This document shows, piece after piece, positions 17,840 through 27,699 of a stretch of DNA of 64,000 nt. The stretch's first letter is position 1; each line of letters begins with the position of its first letter. Source of the DNA: Saccharomyces uvarum. Taxonomy: Eukaryota > Ascomycota > Saccharomycetes > Saccharomycetales > Saccharomycetaceae. The stretch lies in the NCBI GenBank assembly GCA_947243795.1, contig OX365935.1:186001-250000 (forward strand). Reading direction: 5' to 3'. The notes beneath the pieces are model-generated. The model searched no databases. It saw only the letters and a list, made by a program, of their open reading frames with translations, and was not told the DNA's origin. The translations under genes were made by a program, and so were the position numbers.

Positions 17840-19810
17840 CTAAGAGCGATCGAGACGCTTCCCATCGTTCTCCCCGGCATCGTCGTCTTCATCGTCGTCT
17901 TCATCGTCGTCTTCATCGTCATCGTCGTCTTCATCGTCATCGTCGTCGTCGTCATCGTCGTCATCATCGTCATCGTTATCATCATCTTCATCTGCATCGT
18001 TCTTTCTATTATCGTCTTCCTCGTCTTCGTTGTCGTCGTCGTCGTCATCGTCTTCTCCTTCTTTTCCGGTAGAAACGTCGGGATAACCGCCTAATTTGAC
18101 CACAATCTTACCCACGATTTCGTTCGCATCCATCATCCCACTTAACCCGATATCACCATTTATGCCCATTACCTTTTCAGAAGGCTTGAATACAGTTACC
18201 CACGGCATCTCTTCTTGAATAATTCTAAAGTGCTTCTTAGTCATTATAGAGTTGAATGTACCGCTGCCCATTGAAGGTGCTAGGAATATAGGAAACATCG
18301 GATTCCATGCTCTTATTACGCTTGTCAGAAGATTGTCACATAACCCGAGTGCAATCTTCGCCAAAGTGTTTGCGGTTAAGGGTGCAACGACCAGTATATC
18401 TGCCCAACGACGTAGCTCTATATGTAAGACAGGGTCTGTCCGTTGCCGCCACACATCCCATTCGTCTTGGTCTGTCCAAAATTGTATATGTGCTGGCAAC
18501 TCGATTTGAGGATGTTGTGACACAGTGTTTGAAGCGTTGCTAAACGTGCGAGATGAAGGAAACCCTGTATTGGCGACTTTGGGATTATCTTCCTCGTTTT
18601 GAGCATTTGTCGAGCCAGAAGCGGTCGTGTTCAAATTAGGTGATTCAAGAGGAGCCGCATTACAATTATTGTTATTAGTATTAGTATTAGTAGTATTAGT
18701 AGTAGTAGTAGTAGTATTATTGGTATTAGTGTCGGTATTATTGCTTTTTGTATCATTAATGTTGTGTGGTTTTTTGTTTTTCCTCATGTACTTCATCGCA
18801 AAAAATTTTGTTGCTGAGGCTGTTAATATGACTTGAATGCTAATTTTATCTCTTCCATAAATCTCTTCTAGTTTCTTTATCATATGTTTCAGTTTGAAAA
18901 CAGACAACGAGCCCGTCGCTCCAAAAAGCACATGCAGCTTACCGTCATCTTGAGGTAACCTTGGATCCAAATTCGTCATAACGCTTTCCTTCTTCAGTGG
19001 GTTTGGAACTGCATTTGGAGAGATCGCTTCTTCTAAAACGGACTCCAACAAGGTGGGCTCCCCGGTCTTCGATATGGAGCTCTCCCGCTCAATATTAATG
19101 GGATTGAACGTGTTCATCACTACGGAGGGGCGAGGACTAGTACTGTTAGACCTGGATCTAACGGATGGCGTATGCAAGGGATCTTCCACGTAAAAATGTG
19201 GGTGCTCCTTTCTAGGGCTATCTGAACTATTATCTGAGTTCAGAATGGAATCGGCTCCACCAGCAAGACTCAATTTTTTCGCAAGCAGGCTCGATACGTT
19301 ATTTCCTACCTCATTGTTGGATAATATAGAGGTTGGAGTCGAAAAGGAAGAAACAGGAGTGTCCTCTTCCTTTAACATTTTTGTGTTTATGTCCCCTAAA
19401 GTTCTGCCTTGATCGTTACTATCCGACGCAACGTGTACTGACGTTGCTTTCTTCTCACTAGGCTGCCTGGTCACCTGACCAGGTGGAGTCTGCTCCATAT
19501 CCAGCCTGAGGGACCCAAGCTTTGGATCACTGAACGTAACGGTAGGTATTCTTTTCAAGCCTGGCTCAGGTGTATTACTGACGACGGCACCAGATGACCC
19601 ACTAACGTTCATAATCGACTTCGTTTGAGAACGACTCGGACTAGACGATTTCCTTATAGTGGGAGTATCGAGGCCGGAAACAGATGGCAACTGTCCCGTA
19701 AAATTCGTATCAGGCATTGCTGGCGCATTTGAATTTGTTTGCTCTGCTCCAGGTAAGACATTTGGAGGCACTGCTTTCCTGTCATTTTTTGATCCAGATT
19801 TTGCTGGCAT
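17840..19810 (-). CDS. VHS3: Vhs3, Ppz1 inhibitor and subunit of PPC decarboxylase
   Basis: The 656-residue protein is Vhs3 (674 in S. cerevisiae), the duplicate of Sis2/Hal3. Together with Cab3 these proteins form the trimeric phosphopantothenoylcysteine decarboxylase of coenzyme A synthesis; Vhs3 and Hal3 also inhibit the phosphatase Ppz1. The Ser-rich N-terminal 285 residues precede the flavoprotein domain (about 290-575). His463 in VLHIELRRWAD is the expected catalytic His, while the motif APSMGSGTF (511-519) lacks the Asn that Cab3 supplies, as known for the family. An Asn/Thr tract (about 357-383) interrupts the domain, and the C-terminus (586-646) is almost pure Asp/Glu. Both low-complexity tracts are likely length-variable and could explain the size difference. 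Confidence 0.97.
   Translation of the reverse strand: MPAKSGSKNDRKAVPPNVLPGAEQTNSNAPAMPDTNFTGQLPSVSGLDTPTIRKSSSPSRSQTKSIMNVSGSSGAVVSNTPEPGLKRIPTVTFSDPKLGSLRLDMEQTPPGQVTRQPSEKKATSVHVASDSNDQGRTLGDINTKMLKEEDTPVSSFSTPTSILSNNEVGNNVSSLLAKKLSLAGGADSILNSDNSSDSPRKEHPHFYVEDPLHTPSVRSRSNSTSPRPSVVMNTFNPINIERESSISKTGEPTLLESVLEEAISPNAVPNPLKKESVMTNLDPRLPQDDGKLHVLFGATGSLSVFKLKHMIKKLEEIYGRDKISIQVILTASATKFFAMKYMRKNKKPHNINDTKSNNTDTNTNNTTTTTTNTTNTNTNNNNCNAAPLESPNLNTTASGSTNAQNEEDNPKVANTGFPSSRTFSNASNTVSQHPQIELPAHIQFWTDQDEWDVWRQRTDPVLHIELRRWADILVVAPLTANTLAKIALGLCDNLLTSVIRAWNPMFPIFLAPSMGSGTFNSIMTKKHFRIIQEEMPWVTVFKPSEKVMGINGDIGLSGMMDANEIVGKIVVKLGGYPDVSTGKEGEDDDDDDDNEDEEDDNRKNDADEDDDNDDDDDDDDDDDDDDEDDDDDEDDDEDDDEDDDAGENDGKRLDRS
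17879..17998. repeat. GTC/ATC trinucleotide repeat coding the Vhs3 Asp tail
   Basis: About 120 bp of imperfect trinucleotide repeat (mixed GAC/GAT codons with a few GAA on the coding strand) encode the acidic tail of Vhs3. Mixed codons make it less slippage-prone than a pure array, but length polymorphism is expected. Confidence 0.85.
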
Positions 19811-20149
19811 TACGTATTTGTACTAAATTCTTTGCTTTCGTCTTTCTTGTTTCTCTTCAAACCAATGTGGCCTTCTCAAAGGTAATACAATAACAACTTT
19901 TCTGCAGAGTTTTCAAAACAAATATCCTCAAAGAGCCGAGACACCGTCTACCTCATAAGGGGACTCCATGCTGAGCCATGAAACGCTCTCTTACCTTTTC
20001 GGTCTTTTGAACTCTCCCGCCAGAAAGTTTAAAGGTCAAAAAAGCGCACATGACATGTTGTTCTGGAAAACGTCATTAAAAACCACGTGAAAACAAATGA
20101 GGAAAAAGGGCAGTTGGCAACTATATACTACACGGTCATATATAAAAGA
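19811..20149. other. VHS3 promoter and NOB1 3' region
   Basis: Short spacer between two - strand genes. It contains a CACGTG E-box at 20084-20089 in the context ACCACGTGA, a possible Cbf1 site about 275 bp upstream of VHS3. No gene is supported; the frames here correspond at best to a dubious ORF region in S. cerevisiae (YOR055W). Confidence 0.4.
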
Positions 20150-21547
20150 CTAGCTTCTTCTTTTGGAACTATTGACATATCTTCCCTTACCTATGCGGAC
20201 GCTATGTTGCTTCAAGCCCGTAATGGCGAACGGAGAGATGTAGTTATCCGCAGACCCGCCACCGATCCAGTTGTTTAGAACCTTCTCATTGTGCCTTCTG
20301 GTCCAGTCTTCTTGCTTCATCACTTTTTCGTATTCTTTTTGATCTTCTCTGAGAATCACGTTTTCCTGCGGCTTGGAATGTACATGTCCCTTCTTACCGT
20401 ACCTTTTCTGGGAGTTTTTGGATAGGGGGCTGGCTACGGAGTACCTGTTACCTCTATTGTTCCATTGGAAATTGGACTTTAAGTGTGGTGTAATCATGCC
20501 TGTGCGCGAGTCCACAGAAACTGCACATCTTAATAAGGTACCTTGTCCACCACACGAGGCACAGAAATGCTTCGGTTTGCCATCCTTTGGTAGGGGGAAT
20601 ATCTTGAAACAGGCGTGGCACCTTAGCATGTAATTACGAAGTCGCTTGATCTTTAGGCCTGACATAAAGTTCATCAGATTCAAGTTCATCTGCAGTGCTA
20701 CATTCTGAACAGCGAAATCACCGGTAGCCAGTGCCACTTGGTTGTCTGGACGGTTCAAAGCAACATGGCGATCCTCTTCGGATGCCTCAACACCCAGCGA
20801 ACCGGTAGTATCTTCACCATTATCCCTAATGATTGATTCCGTCAAGTTATCAGGGGTAATCCAACTACCATCATCATCAGCGTTCTCGAACTCTTCACTC
20901 AATTCGGATGGTTCCTTTGTCTCTTCGTCATTAGATACTTCCTCTTTGGTATCTGTTTCTTCGATGTGCTCTTCTGTCTTAGTGTCTTGTTCAAGGTTTA
21001 CCTTATCTTCGTCCTCAGTTGGTGATGACTTCTCAGTTTCTCTTGCCTCTCTTTTAGCCTTTTGCTTCTTCCCACCTCTTCTTCTGTTTTTTTTCTTTGG
21101 TATGTTTTCAGTGTTCTCCTCCTTTTCGTTGTTTTTAGTCCCCTTCTCTTTCTCTTCTGCTTCTTCCTCGGTTTTTAACTCGTCGAGTGCATCACCTGGT
21201 TTTTTCCTTAGCCTCCAATCACCTTTATTCAGCTTCACTTCTAATTCATATGCTAAGGCAAGAATGTGTAAATCGTTAGCGCTCAGTACGGAGTAATCAC
21301 CAGTTAATTTAGCGAATGTACTTATTCTAGCTATCGAGGCTTCACTTGGGTGAACCAATTTTAAAGTTCCGAGACTTTGCCAAATCTCTAAGTTTTTCCT
21401 AGCTTGGGCATCCTTAATTTCTTGGAACACTGTGGGGGTAGTGTAAAAGGATTCGGCATAATTCTGATAATGTGTATATGATTGCGTAATCAATGGAGTG
21501 GCATCTAGTACTAATGCTCTAACATGAGCTGTCTGGTTTTCGGTCAT
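20150..21547 (-). CDS. NOB1: Nob1, endonuclease that makes the 18S rRNA 3' end
   Basis: The 465-residue protein is Nob1 (459 in S. cerevisiae), the PIN-domain nuclease that cleaves 20S pre-rRNA at site D in cytoplasmic pre-40S particles and is also linked to proteasome maturation. The PIN domain covers about 1-105, with the acidic catalytic residues Asp15, Glu43 and Asp92 all present. A long Lys/Glu-rich linker (about 120-225) follows. A zinc ribbon carries CHAC and CASC pairs in the second half, and a basic C-terminus follows. The upstream region shares divergent promoter space with SGT1 and contains RRPE and PAC motifs, typical of ribosome-biogenesis genes. Confidence 0.98.
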   Translation of the reverse strand: MTENQTAHVRALVLDATPLITQSYTHYQNYAESFYTTPTVFQEIKDAQARKNLEIWQSLGTLKLVHPSEASIARISTFAKLTGDYSVLSANDLHILALAYELEVKLNKGDWRLRKKPGDALDELKTEEEAEEKEKGTKNNEKEENTENIPKKKNRRRGGKKQKAKREARETEKSSPTEDEDKVNLEQDTKTEEHIEETDTKEEVSNDEETKEPSELSEEFENADDDGSWITPDNLTESIIRDNGEDTTGSLGVEASEEDRHVALNRPDNQVALATGDFAVQNVALQMNLNLMNFMSGLKIKRLRNYMLRCHACFKIFPLPKDGKPKHFCASCGGQGTLLRCAVSVDSRTGMITPHLKSNFQWNNRGNRYSVASPLSKNSQKRYGKKGHVHSKPQENVILREDQKEYEKVMKQEDWTRRHNEKVLNNWIGGGSADNYISPFAITGLKQHSVRIGKGRYVNSSKRRS

Positions 21548-22099
21548 ACTCTGCTGCTGTTTAAAATAAGACTTCTGGGCGAAGGCTTGAGATGATGATA
21601 TTGTTTGCTAGTAACTGAGGGATCACTATATTATTAAAGCACTCTCTGCTCTGTTATATTACAATAAGAAGCCATCTCGCTAAATGAAAAATTTGCAAAA
21701 GTCAAACAAAGCTCATCGGAAAATTTTGATCTCTCAGTATGGAGTGTCTGGGTTTATTTTAACGAAACAAATTAACTTCTAGATTTCGACCTTGAGCTTA
21801 TTTAATGGTGAATTTCTTGCTTATTATACGTTGGTCATGGTGCATATCAACGGTATCAGCGATACCCTTTTAGATGTAAGCATTTACAACCTCGCTGAGT
21901 TTTCCTGACTAATGTCACTAAAAAACCCGTGTCACTTTATACGTTGCAAATGTTAATGTCTTTAGGGTCTTAAGTATCAAGAAGTGTTAGTCCTTTTCTA
22001 AAGTGTTGATGAGCATTTGCAAACTAAGGCGGGTTTTCTAATACGGTGGCTGTCTTTTCTGCTTAGAGATAACAACCATTCCAAGAACTAAAAAAAGGA
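21548..22099. other. NOB1-SGT1 divergent promoter
   Basis: Divergent promoter region. The side nearest NOB1 holds the RRPE/PAC pair. I recognise no clear motif on the SGT1 side and no further gene. Confidence 0.5.
21685..21718. promoter_or_regulatory. RRPE and PAC motifs of NOB1
   Basis: TGAAAAATTT (21685-21694) matches the ribosomal RNA processing element, and AGCTCATCG (21710-21718) matches the PAC core on the - strand. They lie 138-171 bp upstream of NOB1. This pair, bound by Stb3 and Dot6/Tod6, marks the ribosome-biogenesis regulon. Confidence 0.7.
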
Positions 22100-23302
22100 A
22101 TGCCTGTGGACAAGGATTTGAAAAGTGCTTACAAAACCTTGTACGATGATAAAGAACCTTTGAAGGCCCTTCATCTTTATGATGCAATTCTGAAGGACTT
22201 ACCCACAAACCTAATTGCTCTCATTTTCAAAGCAGCATGTCTTGAAAAACTCTATTTTGGGTTTTCTGATTGGCATAACGATGAAACCATGGAAAATGCT
22301 AAAGCTCTCTTAGACAAGGCATTGAGAACGGCTGAAGGTAGAGGCAATCGATCAAAAATAGCCTTTGTTTACTTCCGCTACTTTGTTCACTTCTTTAATA
22401 ATAAGGATTATGAACAGGCGTGCTCATATATGGAGAAGGCCAAACAATTTGGTTATGTTGATGATACTTTACCCCTGTGGGAGAGTCGTCTGCAAATAAA
22501 ATTGAAAAGGAAAAGTAAGAAGCAGAAGGATACCAGCACTAAGGATATGATTTCAACAGCGGAAAATGCTGGAGACAAAAGGGAGAAATTGCCTGTTCCC
22601 GATAAGACTGTCCTTCCCTTTGAAAGTGAGGTTGTGACGCAAAGTCAAGAGCCCCCCAAGTTCAGAGTAGATTGGTACCAATCCAATATCTCCGTTACCA
22701 TATCCTTATTCACTGCTAACCTTCCCGAGTCTAAAGATGAGATAAATGTGAAAATCTCCCCAAATGATAGAAGAACGCTGTCAGTATCGTATGAAGTACC
22801 GATAAATGGGGCTGAATTCCAATACAACGCTAAACTTTCTCACGAGGTAGATTTACAACCACTCTCGTTGAAAGTTTTCTCGAAAAAGCTGGAAATTACT
22901 TTAAGCAAAGCAGATAAAGTGCAATGGAAAGACTTAGAAGGAGATTCTCAGAACGAGTTTTCAAGAGCTCCCAAGATAAGCGAGAATTCAGACTCTTCAA
23001 AATTGACCGCAGCACCAGAAACATCCTCGAAAGGGAAACTATCTTATCCATCGTCTTCTAAAAGAGATATAGACTGGTCTAAACTTGATATCGATGATGA
23101 TGATGCCGGTGACGAAGACGCGGGATCTCCCGATGCCTTTTTCCAAAAGCTTTACGCCGGAGCTGATCCAGATACTAGGAGAGCTATGATGAAGTCATTT
23201 ATAGAAAGCAATGGCACTTCACTAAGTACGGACTGGGGGGATGTATCCAAGGGTACAGTCAAAACCACACCTCCAGAAGGCATGGAATCTAAACATTGGT
23301 GA
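22100..23302 (+). CDS. SGT1: Sgt1, Hsp90 co-chaperone for SCF and kinetochore assembly
   Basis: The 400-residue protein is Sgt1 (395 in S. cerevisiae). It links Hsp90 to Skp1 and is needed for assembly of the CBF3 kinetochore complex and SCF ubiquitin ligases. Domains in order: TPR repeats (about 1-140, starting [20 protein letters not shown]), a basic linker, the CS domain (about 185-275, beginning [17 protein letters not shown]), and the SGS domain to the C-terminus (ending [10 protein letters not shown]). All three are intact. It converges on ASE1 across 281 bp. DIA2, an F-box protein of SCF, is also in this window, but the link is only functional and long-range. Confidence 0.97.
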   Translation: MPVDKDLKSAYKTLYDDKEPLKALHLYDAILKDLPTNLIALIFKAACLEKLYFGFSDWHNDETMENAKALLDKALRTAEGRGNRSKIAFVYFRYFVHFFNNKDYEQACSYMEKAKQFGYVDDTLPLWESRLQIKLKRKSKKQKDTSTKDMISTAENAGDKREKLPVPDKTVLPFESEVVTQSQEPPKFRVDWYQSNISVTISLFTANLPESKDEINVKISPNDRRTLSVSYEVPINGAEFQYNAKLSHEVDLQPLSLKVFSKKLEITLSKADKVQWKDLEGDSQNEFSRAPKISENSDSSKLTAAPETSSKGKLSYPSSSKRDIDWSKLDIDDDDAGDEDAGSPDAFFQKLYAGADPDTRRAMMKSFIESNGTSLSTDWGDVSKGTVKTTPPEGMESKHW

Positions 23303-23583
23303 ATTATTTTTTATACCTACGTAATAATTATTTACGTGATAAAATGATAGTAATGATACATTTGTGTTTTAGACTAGCCAATTTGATTATTGATTTCGGA
23401 TGCCTATATGATTATATTGAATGTTACAAGTTATATGATGTCCATTGAGAGTATTATCCACACTGTGGGGTAATGGATAAAGAAAGAAAGAGAAAAAATT
23501 ATGTTGTGAAGACCAAAGAAGACCAAAAAAAGATTAATCTAAAAGAGAGAGGATAAGAAGAAAAGAGGTACGATCAAAAAAAA

Positions 23584-26235
23584 TCAGATATCGGTAAAGG
23601 AGTATCCACTCAACTTCGATACTTGCTCGTTTTTCCATGTAATAAAATCCTTATCATTCTCATCTTCCATCATACTGGTGTCGTCAAATCCACTTTCAAG
23701 ATCTTTCTGTTGAATATTTAATTGAAATTTACCATCAGGTGACATTGAAAGTTTGTACACGCTGTGCTCAGACTCCTTGTAGGGGCTGCTCTGTTTCGTT
23801 GCATGATCGTCTATAGAGCCTTTAAGATCAGGGTTCCTTATGTTCTCTTTACCGGTGTTGACAGCCGATCGTTTAACAAGCTCCATAGCCTTTTCTTTGG
23901 TTAGTTGCGGGATATGACTGCCCTTTGCGTCGACTTTATTTAATGAAAGTGGAAATAATTGACGTGGTTTTACTGGACATTCGTTTACTGTATGGTTTAG
24001 CATAGGGGATAATGAAAGATCAGACGATTTACTTCTGTTCAAAGCAGGCCTCTGTGAGTTCCCTTTAGAGCCCCTCGATATTATCGTAGGCGGCAGTAAT
24101 TTCGTATTTCTTCTTTTAGGACTAGATAACCGTGTTGTTCCCTGCATATGTCGAGGAAGTGATTTCTCACGAGATGCCCCACTTTTTGGAAGCTGCCTCA
24201 TCGTGTTTCTGGAAGGCGTTTTATGGATCATATTTATTGAGTTCAAATCTAAATCTGCTGGTATTTTGATTGAGGTTTGAGTTGTTTTGGGGGTATTTTT
24301 CAGAACTCTATTTTCTTTACTTACTACATCCTTTCCCTTTTTTGACCTCTGCATTCTAACCCTGCATCTTGGATATTTAGCTTCTATTTCTTGTTGTTGA
24401 ATGTTAATTACTTCTGGAAGTAGCCTGCCTTTGTACATAAATGGCTGGTCAAATAGACCCTCTGCTTCCTCTAATTTGAGTCTTAAATCGTTGATGATCC
24501 GAGGAAAGTGTCTTGTTATCCTTTTTCTCATTTTCTCTTCTGTCAGTAAAATTTTGTGAGAGTTTCTAGATAATAGTCTAGAAGAGTCTTTAGAGCTTTT
24601 TTCCAAGAACTCCTGATCCTTCTGTAGAGATTCAAAATCGGCTATTAATCCTAAAATTGGTTTATAAAGTATCAATTTATCCTCTAGTCTTTTTAGTTCT
24701 CTTTCACAAGTTTCTAAGAGAAGTTCGTCTTCCTGTAAAGTTGCAGCATTTCTTCTCAGTTCCTCGAATACTATGATAAAGTTAGACCGACTTTCTTCTG
24801 AATACTGCAGCGTGTCCCATAGCTCTCTAATTTTGTCCCAGGAGTCTGATATAAGTTTTTTGATCAATTTTTTCTTCATCAGTTCAAGTCTTGTTAATTC
24901 TACGTCTAGCTTTTCTAAGGTTTCTGTACAAAAACCTGAGTGACTATGTGTAAAGGATTTGACATATTCTTGAGAGATGTTAAGTTTTGTCCAAAGCTTT
25001 TGGCACTGTTCCATTAAAGTATTTTTTTTATTCATTCTTTCACTGTGGATTGCTTCCATTTTTTTTAATACTGCGTCAATTTTACACATTCTTTCTCTGT
25101 CCACAGGATATAGTTCCGGTGTTCCTAATGTGAGGAGTTTTTTCTCTCCATATGATCTCAAATCTAGCTCAAAATTTTCATCAGTTACTGATGACAGTGG
25201 CATTTCGATTTGTTCAGAAATGGATAAAATAATATCTTTTTTTTTGAGTATGCTTTTAAACCTCCTTTTATATTCTTCCTCGTAAACTGTTATAATCTCA
25301 TTCATGTGTTTCACAGATTCTTGGTCAACGATTTTGAATGCCGATCCCTTTAAGATATCCTTTTTGTTATCTCTGATGAATTTCATGGACGAACTGACAT
25401 CATCTTTAGTACTTTCTATCTGTGTCATATATGTCGTTAATATGTCCAATTCAGGAAAGGCTGAAAGAGCCTCACTATCTGCTCTCGTCAACCCTTGAAG
25501 ATCCTCTTTCACACATTGTGTGAGTTGTTTCAGAGTGACTAGAGATTTCAAGTAGTTGTGTAGTTGAGGTAAAAATTTTCCCAAAACAAAATTCTTCGCA
25601 GTGTCTAGTGCTGCCTTTTTGCTCAGTAATGAGAGAGGCTTTTTGGGCGACTGTGGTACAGTTTTACTTTCCTGGAGTAGAATGGCATTTCTGATGTATA
25701 AATCAGGAATAGTTTTTATCCCGCTTGGGTCATTTATTATCACCAGGATGCTATTCAGGATATCTTGTTCAATTCCATTTTCTATGGACAGTCTCTTCAA
25801 TTCTTCGTCAGCTTGTTCAAAAAACTGCTTTATAGAGTCAGATATGGTGGTGAAAATGAGCTTCTCTTTATTAATGATCTCAGTATTAGAATATCCAATA
25901 TTTTGATATATGACATTCAGGTTTTCCAGTAGCTTTTCCAATTCTTTTGAAATGAGGTTGAAATTCTCCTTATACATGTTATCCACCGTGCTATTACTAC
26001 CATTCTCTAAGTCTAGGAAACGATGATTTGTGGATACGTTTTTCAAGGGAGACCCAAAATCTCTGATATGAACTGGAGTTAACTTCATGAATTCTCTAGA
26101 GTTTGATTGATTGACCATAGTTGATATGGTCAATGGCGTTGCTAATGAGGGGTTCATATGCGGCACTATTGTACTAGAGTTCCCACTATTGCTCCTTGAT
26201 TGAATAGGTAAAGGGGAGGATGTTGCTGTCTCCAT
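23584..26235 (-). CDS. ASE1: Ase1, microtubule bundling protein of the spindle midzone
   Basis: The 883-residue protein is Ase1 (885 in S. cerevisiae), of the MAP65/PRC1 family. It dimerises and cross-links antiparallel microtubules in the anaphase midzone, supports spindle elongation, and is degraded by APC/C-Cdh1. The N-terminal part (about 85-370) is predicted helical rod with dimerisation, the spectrin-like microtubule-binding domain lies around 380-620, and the last 230 residues are basic and Ser/Pro-rich with several S/T-P sites (for example TPSR, SPKR). An ENxxN-like element (GKENIRN, about 797) in the tail could serve as a degron. Length and ends match the family. Confidence 0.97.
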   Translation of the reverse strand: METATSSPLPIQSRSNSGNSSTIVPHMNPSLATPLTISTMVNQSNSREFMKLTPVHIRDFGSPLKNVSTNHRFLDLENGSNSTVDNMYKENFNLISKELEKLLENLNVIYQNIGYSNTEIINKEKLIFTTISDSIKQFFEQADEELKRLSIENGIEQDILNSILVIINDPSGIKTIPDLYIRNAILLQESKTVPQSPKKPLSLLSKKAALDTAKNFVLGKFLPQLHNYLKSLVTLKQLTQCVKEDLQGLTRADSEALSAFPELDILTTYMTQIESTKDDVSSSMKFIRDNKKDILKGSAFKIVDQESVKHMNEIITVYEEEYKRRFKSILKKKDIILSISEQIEMPLSSVTDENFELDLRSYGEKKLLTLGTPELYPVDRERMCKIDAVLKKMEAIHSERMNKKNTLMEQCQKLWTKLNISQEYVKSFTHSHSGFCTETLEKLDVELTRLELMKKKLIKKLISDSWDKIRELWDTLQYSEESRSNFIIVFEELRRNAATLQEDELLLETCERELKRLEDKLILYKPILGLIADFESLQKDQEFLEKSSKDSSRLLSRNSHKILLTEEKMRKRITRHFPRIINDLRLKLEEAEGLFDQPFMYKGRLLPEVINIQQQEIEAKYPRCRVRMQRSKKGKDVVSKENRVLKNTPKTTQTSIKIPADLDLNSINMIHKTPSRNTMRQLPKSGASREKSLPRHMQGTTRLSSPKRRNTKLLPPTIISRGSKGNSQRPALNRSKSSDLSLSPMLNHTVNECPVKPRQLFPLSLNKVDAKGSHIPQLTKEKAMELVKRSAVNTGKENIRNPDLKGSIDDHATKQSSPYKESEHSVYKLSMSPDGKFQLNIQQKDLESGFDDTSMMEDENDKDFITWKNEQVSKLSGYSFTDI

Positions 26236-27001
26236 GTCAACATCAAATGTAGAAAAGCGAAATGAAAGTTTGAATTCCGATGCCAGAACGCGGTGTCTAA
26301 TGATACAAAGGTGACTATGAAAGAGGACCTGTCAACTCTTGCGGTAGTTACTGTCAGTTTTGAGTGTCTGCTTGTACTTGTTTCTATTGTTCCGTTAGAA
26401 AATCTGGCCTTTGGCATCAATAATATTTTTGTATTTGTTTCCTCAAGCATATTTACCTTTTACCGCATTAGGAACACTACATGGGCATACCTCCGATCAT
26501 CTTATACGATGAGTTCATTTTCATGGGCGGTTATTTTACCAGATAAAACAACGATAATAACCCATCACAAAAGCCTCAATATTAACAATCACTTGCGCCA
26601 GCTTGAGGTTTTCAGGCTGCGCAATGAAATTTGCTTAATCGCTTTGTTTCTATTATACGGAGCTTAATATTTAACTCATAGTTATTTTTTGTTATAATGC
26701 CATACTATTAGAAGTAAATCCGTTTGAGAAGAACAAAATATAAACCAAAAATACAAGCAAATCATTACATTTATTTTGGTGTCCCCCAATTTCATAGTTT
26801 CAACAAATTTGTATTTGATTTGTTAAAATAAAAAGAGAAAGAAAAACATATCCGAGTGCAACATAGCCGCCACTGTTTTATGTTATGATTAAGATCTAGG
26901 AAAGAATAGACTACGGGTAAAGTATTTTCAGCGCTACCAAATGGAAAACGGTAATGAATATGATCCGTATATTTGGGTGCTTGTGGTAACTTTTCATAGA
27001 A
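26236..27001. other. ASE1 promoter and upstream spacer
   Basis: AT-rich spacer between ASE1 and the probable LTR. A 10-of-11 match to the ARS consensus (complement strand) is at 26735-26745. No gene is recognised; open frames at 26166-26450 (-) and 26293-26667 (+) show no familiar domain. Confidence 0.4.
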
Positions 27002-27323
27002 TTGTTGCTTGGCCGAGCATTCAATGGATAGCGCCTAGCCATATGATCGCTCTTTCGTGACAAACGTGCTGAGCTCAAGGTTCGTGAAGCTACGCAATAG
27101 CTGAGAATGTAATTTAAGCATTTTATGTGAGCGTCAGTTGAACTTCTTTTGTCATGTCCAAAAAGAATTGTGTTCATGACTATAGTAGAGAACCAACAAC
27201 CTATGTCAGGTGCAACAGACTATATATAATAGCCCAACAATCAAGTAGTAGTTTTCGCGTGAAAAAGTTTACATATATAAATAGTATCGTTTATAGAAGC
27301 ACAACTAATCAAGAAAAACAACA
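27002..27323 (+). mobile_element. Probable solo Ty1/copia-type LTR (Ty4-like?), fossil
   Basis: A segment of about 320 bp starts TTGTTG and ends AACAACA, giving the TGTTG...CAACA termini of yeast Ty LTRs. It is flanked by the same 5 bp (TAGAA at 26997-27001 and 27324-27328), as expected of a target duplication, though the match leaves one extra T at the left end. A TATATATAAT element lies at 27221-27230, where an LTR promoter would be. It ends 78 bp before tRNA-Lys, the favoured distance for Ty1/Ty2/Ty4 integration. No internal Ty region is attached, so it looks like a recombined solo LTR, relatively old. Assignment to Ty4 is a guess from size and texture. Confidence 0.5.
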
Positions 27324-27401
27324 TAGAAGAAGCAACGAATATTGGATCTATAGTCCTTTTAGGTAGAGCTGAATCTGCAGCATGTCCTTTCGAAGAACTC
27401 A

Positions 27402-27496
27402 TCCTTGTTAGCTCAGTTGGTAGAGCGTTCGGCTTTTAAGCAATTTGCTTAGGCAAGGATACCGAAATGTCAGGGGTTCGAGCCCCCTATGAGGAG
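27402..27496 (+). tRNA. tK(UUU): tRNA-Lys(UUU) with intron
   Basis: The 95-nt gene folds into a full cloverleaf. The acceptor stem pairs 27402-27408 with 27489-27495 (including one T-G and one G-T wobble), followed by discriminator G27496. The D arm is GCTCAGTTGGTAGAGC, and the T arm carries GGTTCGAGCC. The anticodon TTT is at 27435-27437. A 22-nt intron (27439-27460) interrupts after position 37, at the canonical site; removal leaves 73 nt. The A and B boxes are intact, so it should be transcribed by Pol III. A T run follows from about 27502. Confidence 0.97.
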
Positions 27497-27699
27497 TTCT
27501 TTCTTTTTACTTTTTCAAATTATTTGAAATGTAATTGTAAAGATCGGTATAATCTTTAGTTGCTTTTGTAGATACACAAGAGTAAGATTGCAAAACTTAG
27601 CATATTTGAAGTTCTAAAGAAATAGTCTAGTTTTAACGCAACGCGAGATCCATTTAGTACATATATATAAAAACTATGCCTTTATTATCAATCGAGAAC

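Noticed and set aside
18252-18836. Antisense frames over VHS3 (region of dubious YOR053W)
   Set aside because: They are readings of Asp, Asn and Thr repeats in another frame; the low-complexity Val/Leu strings are artefacts.
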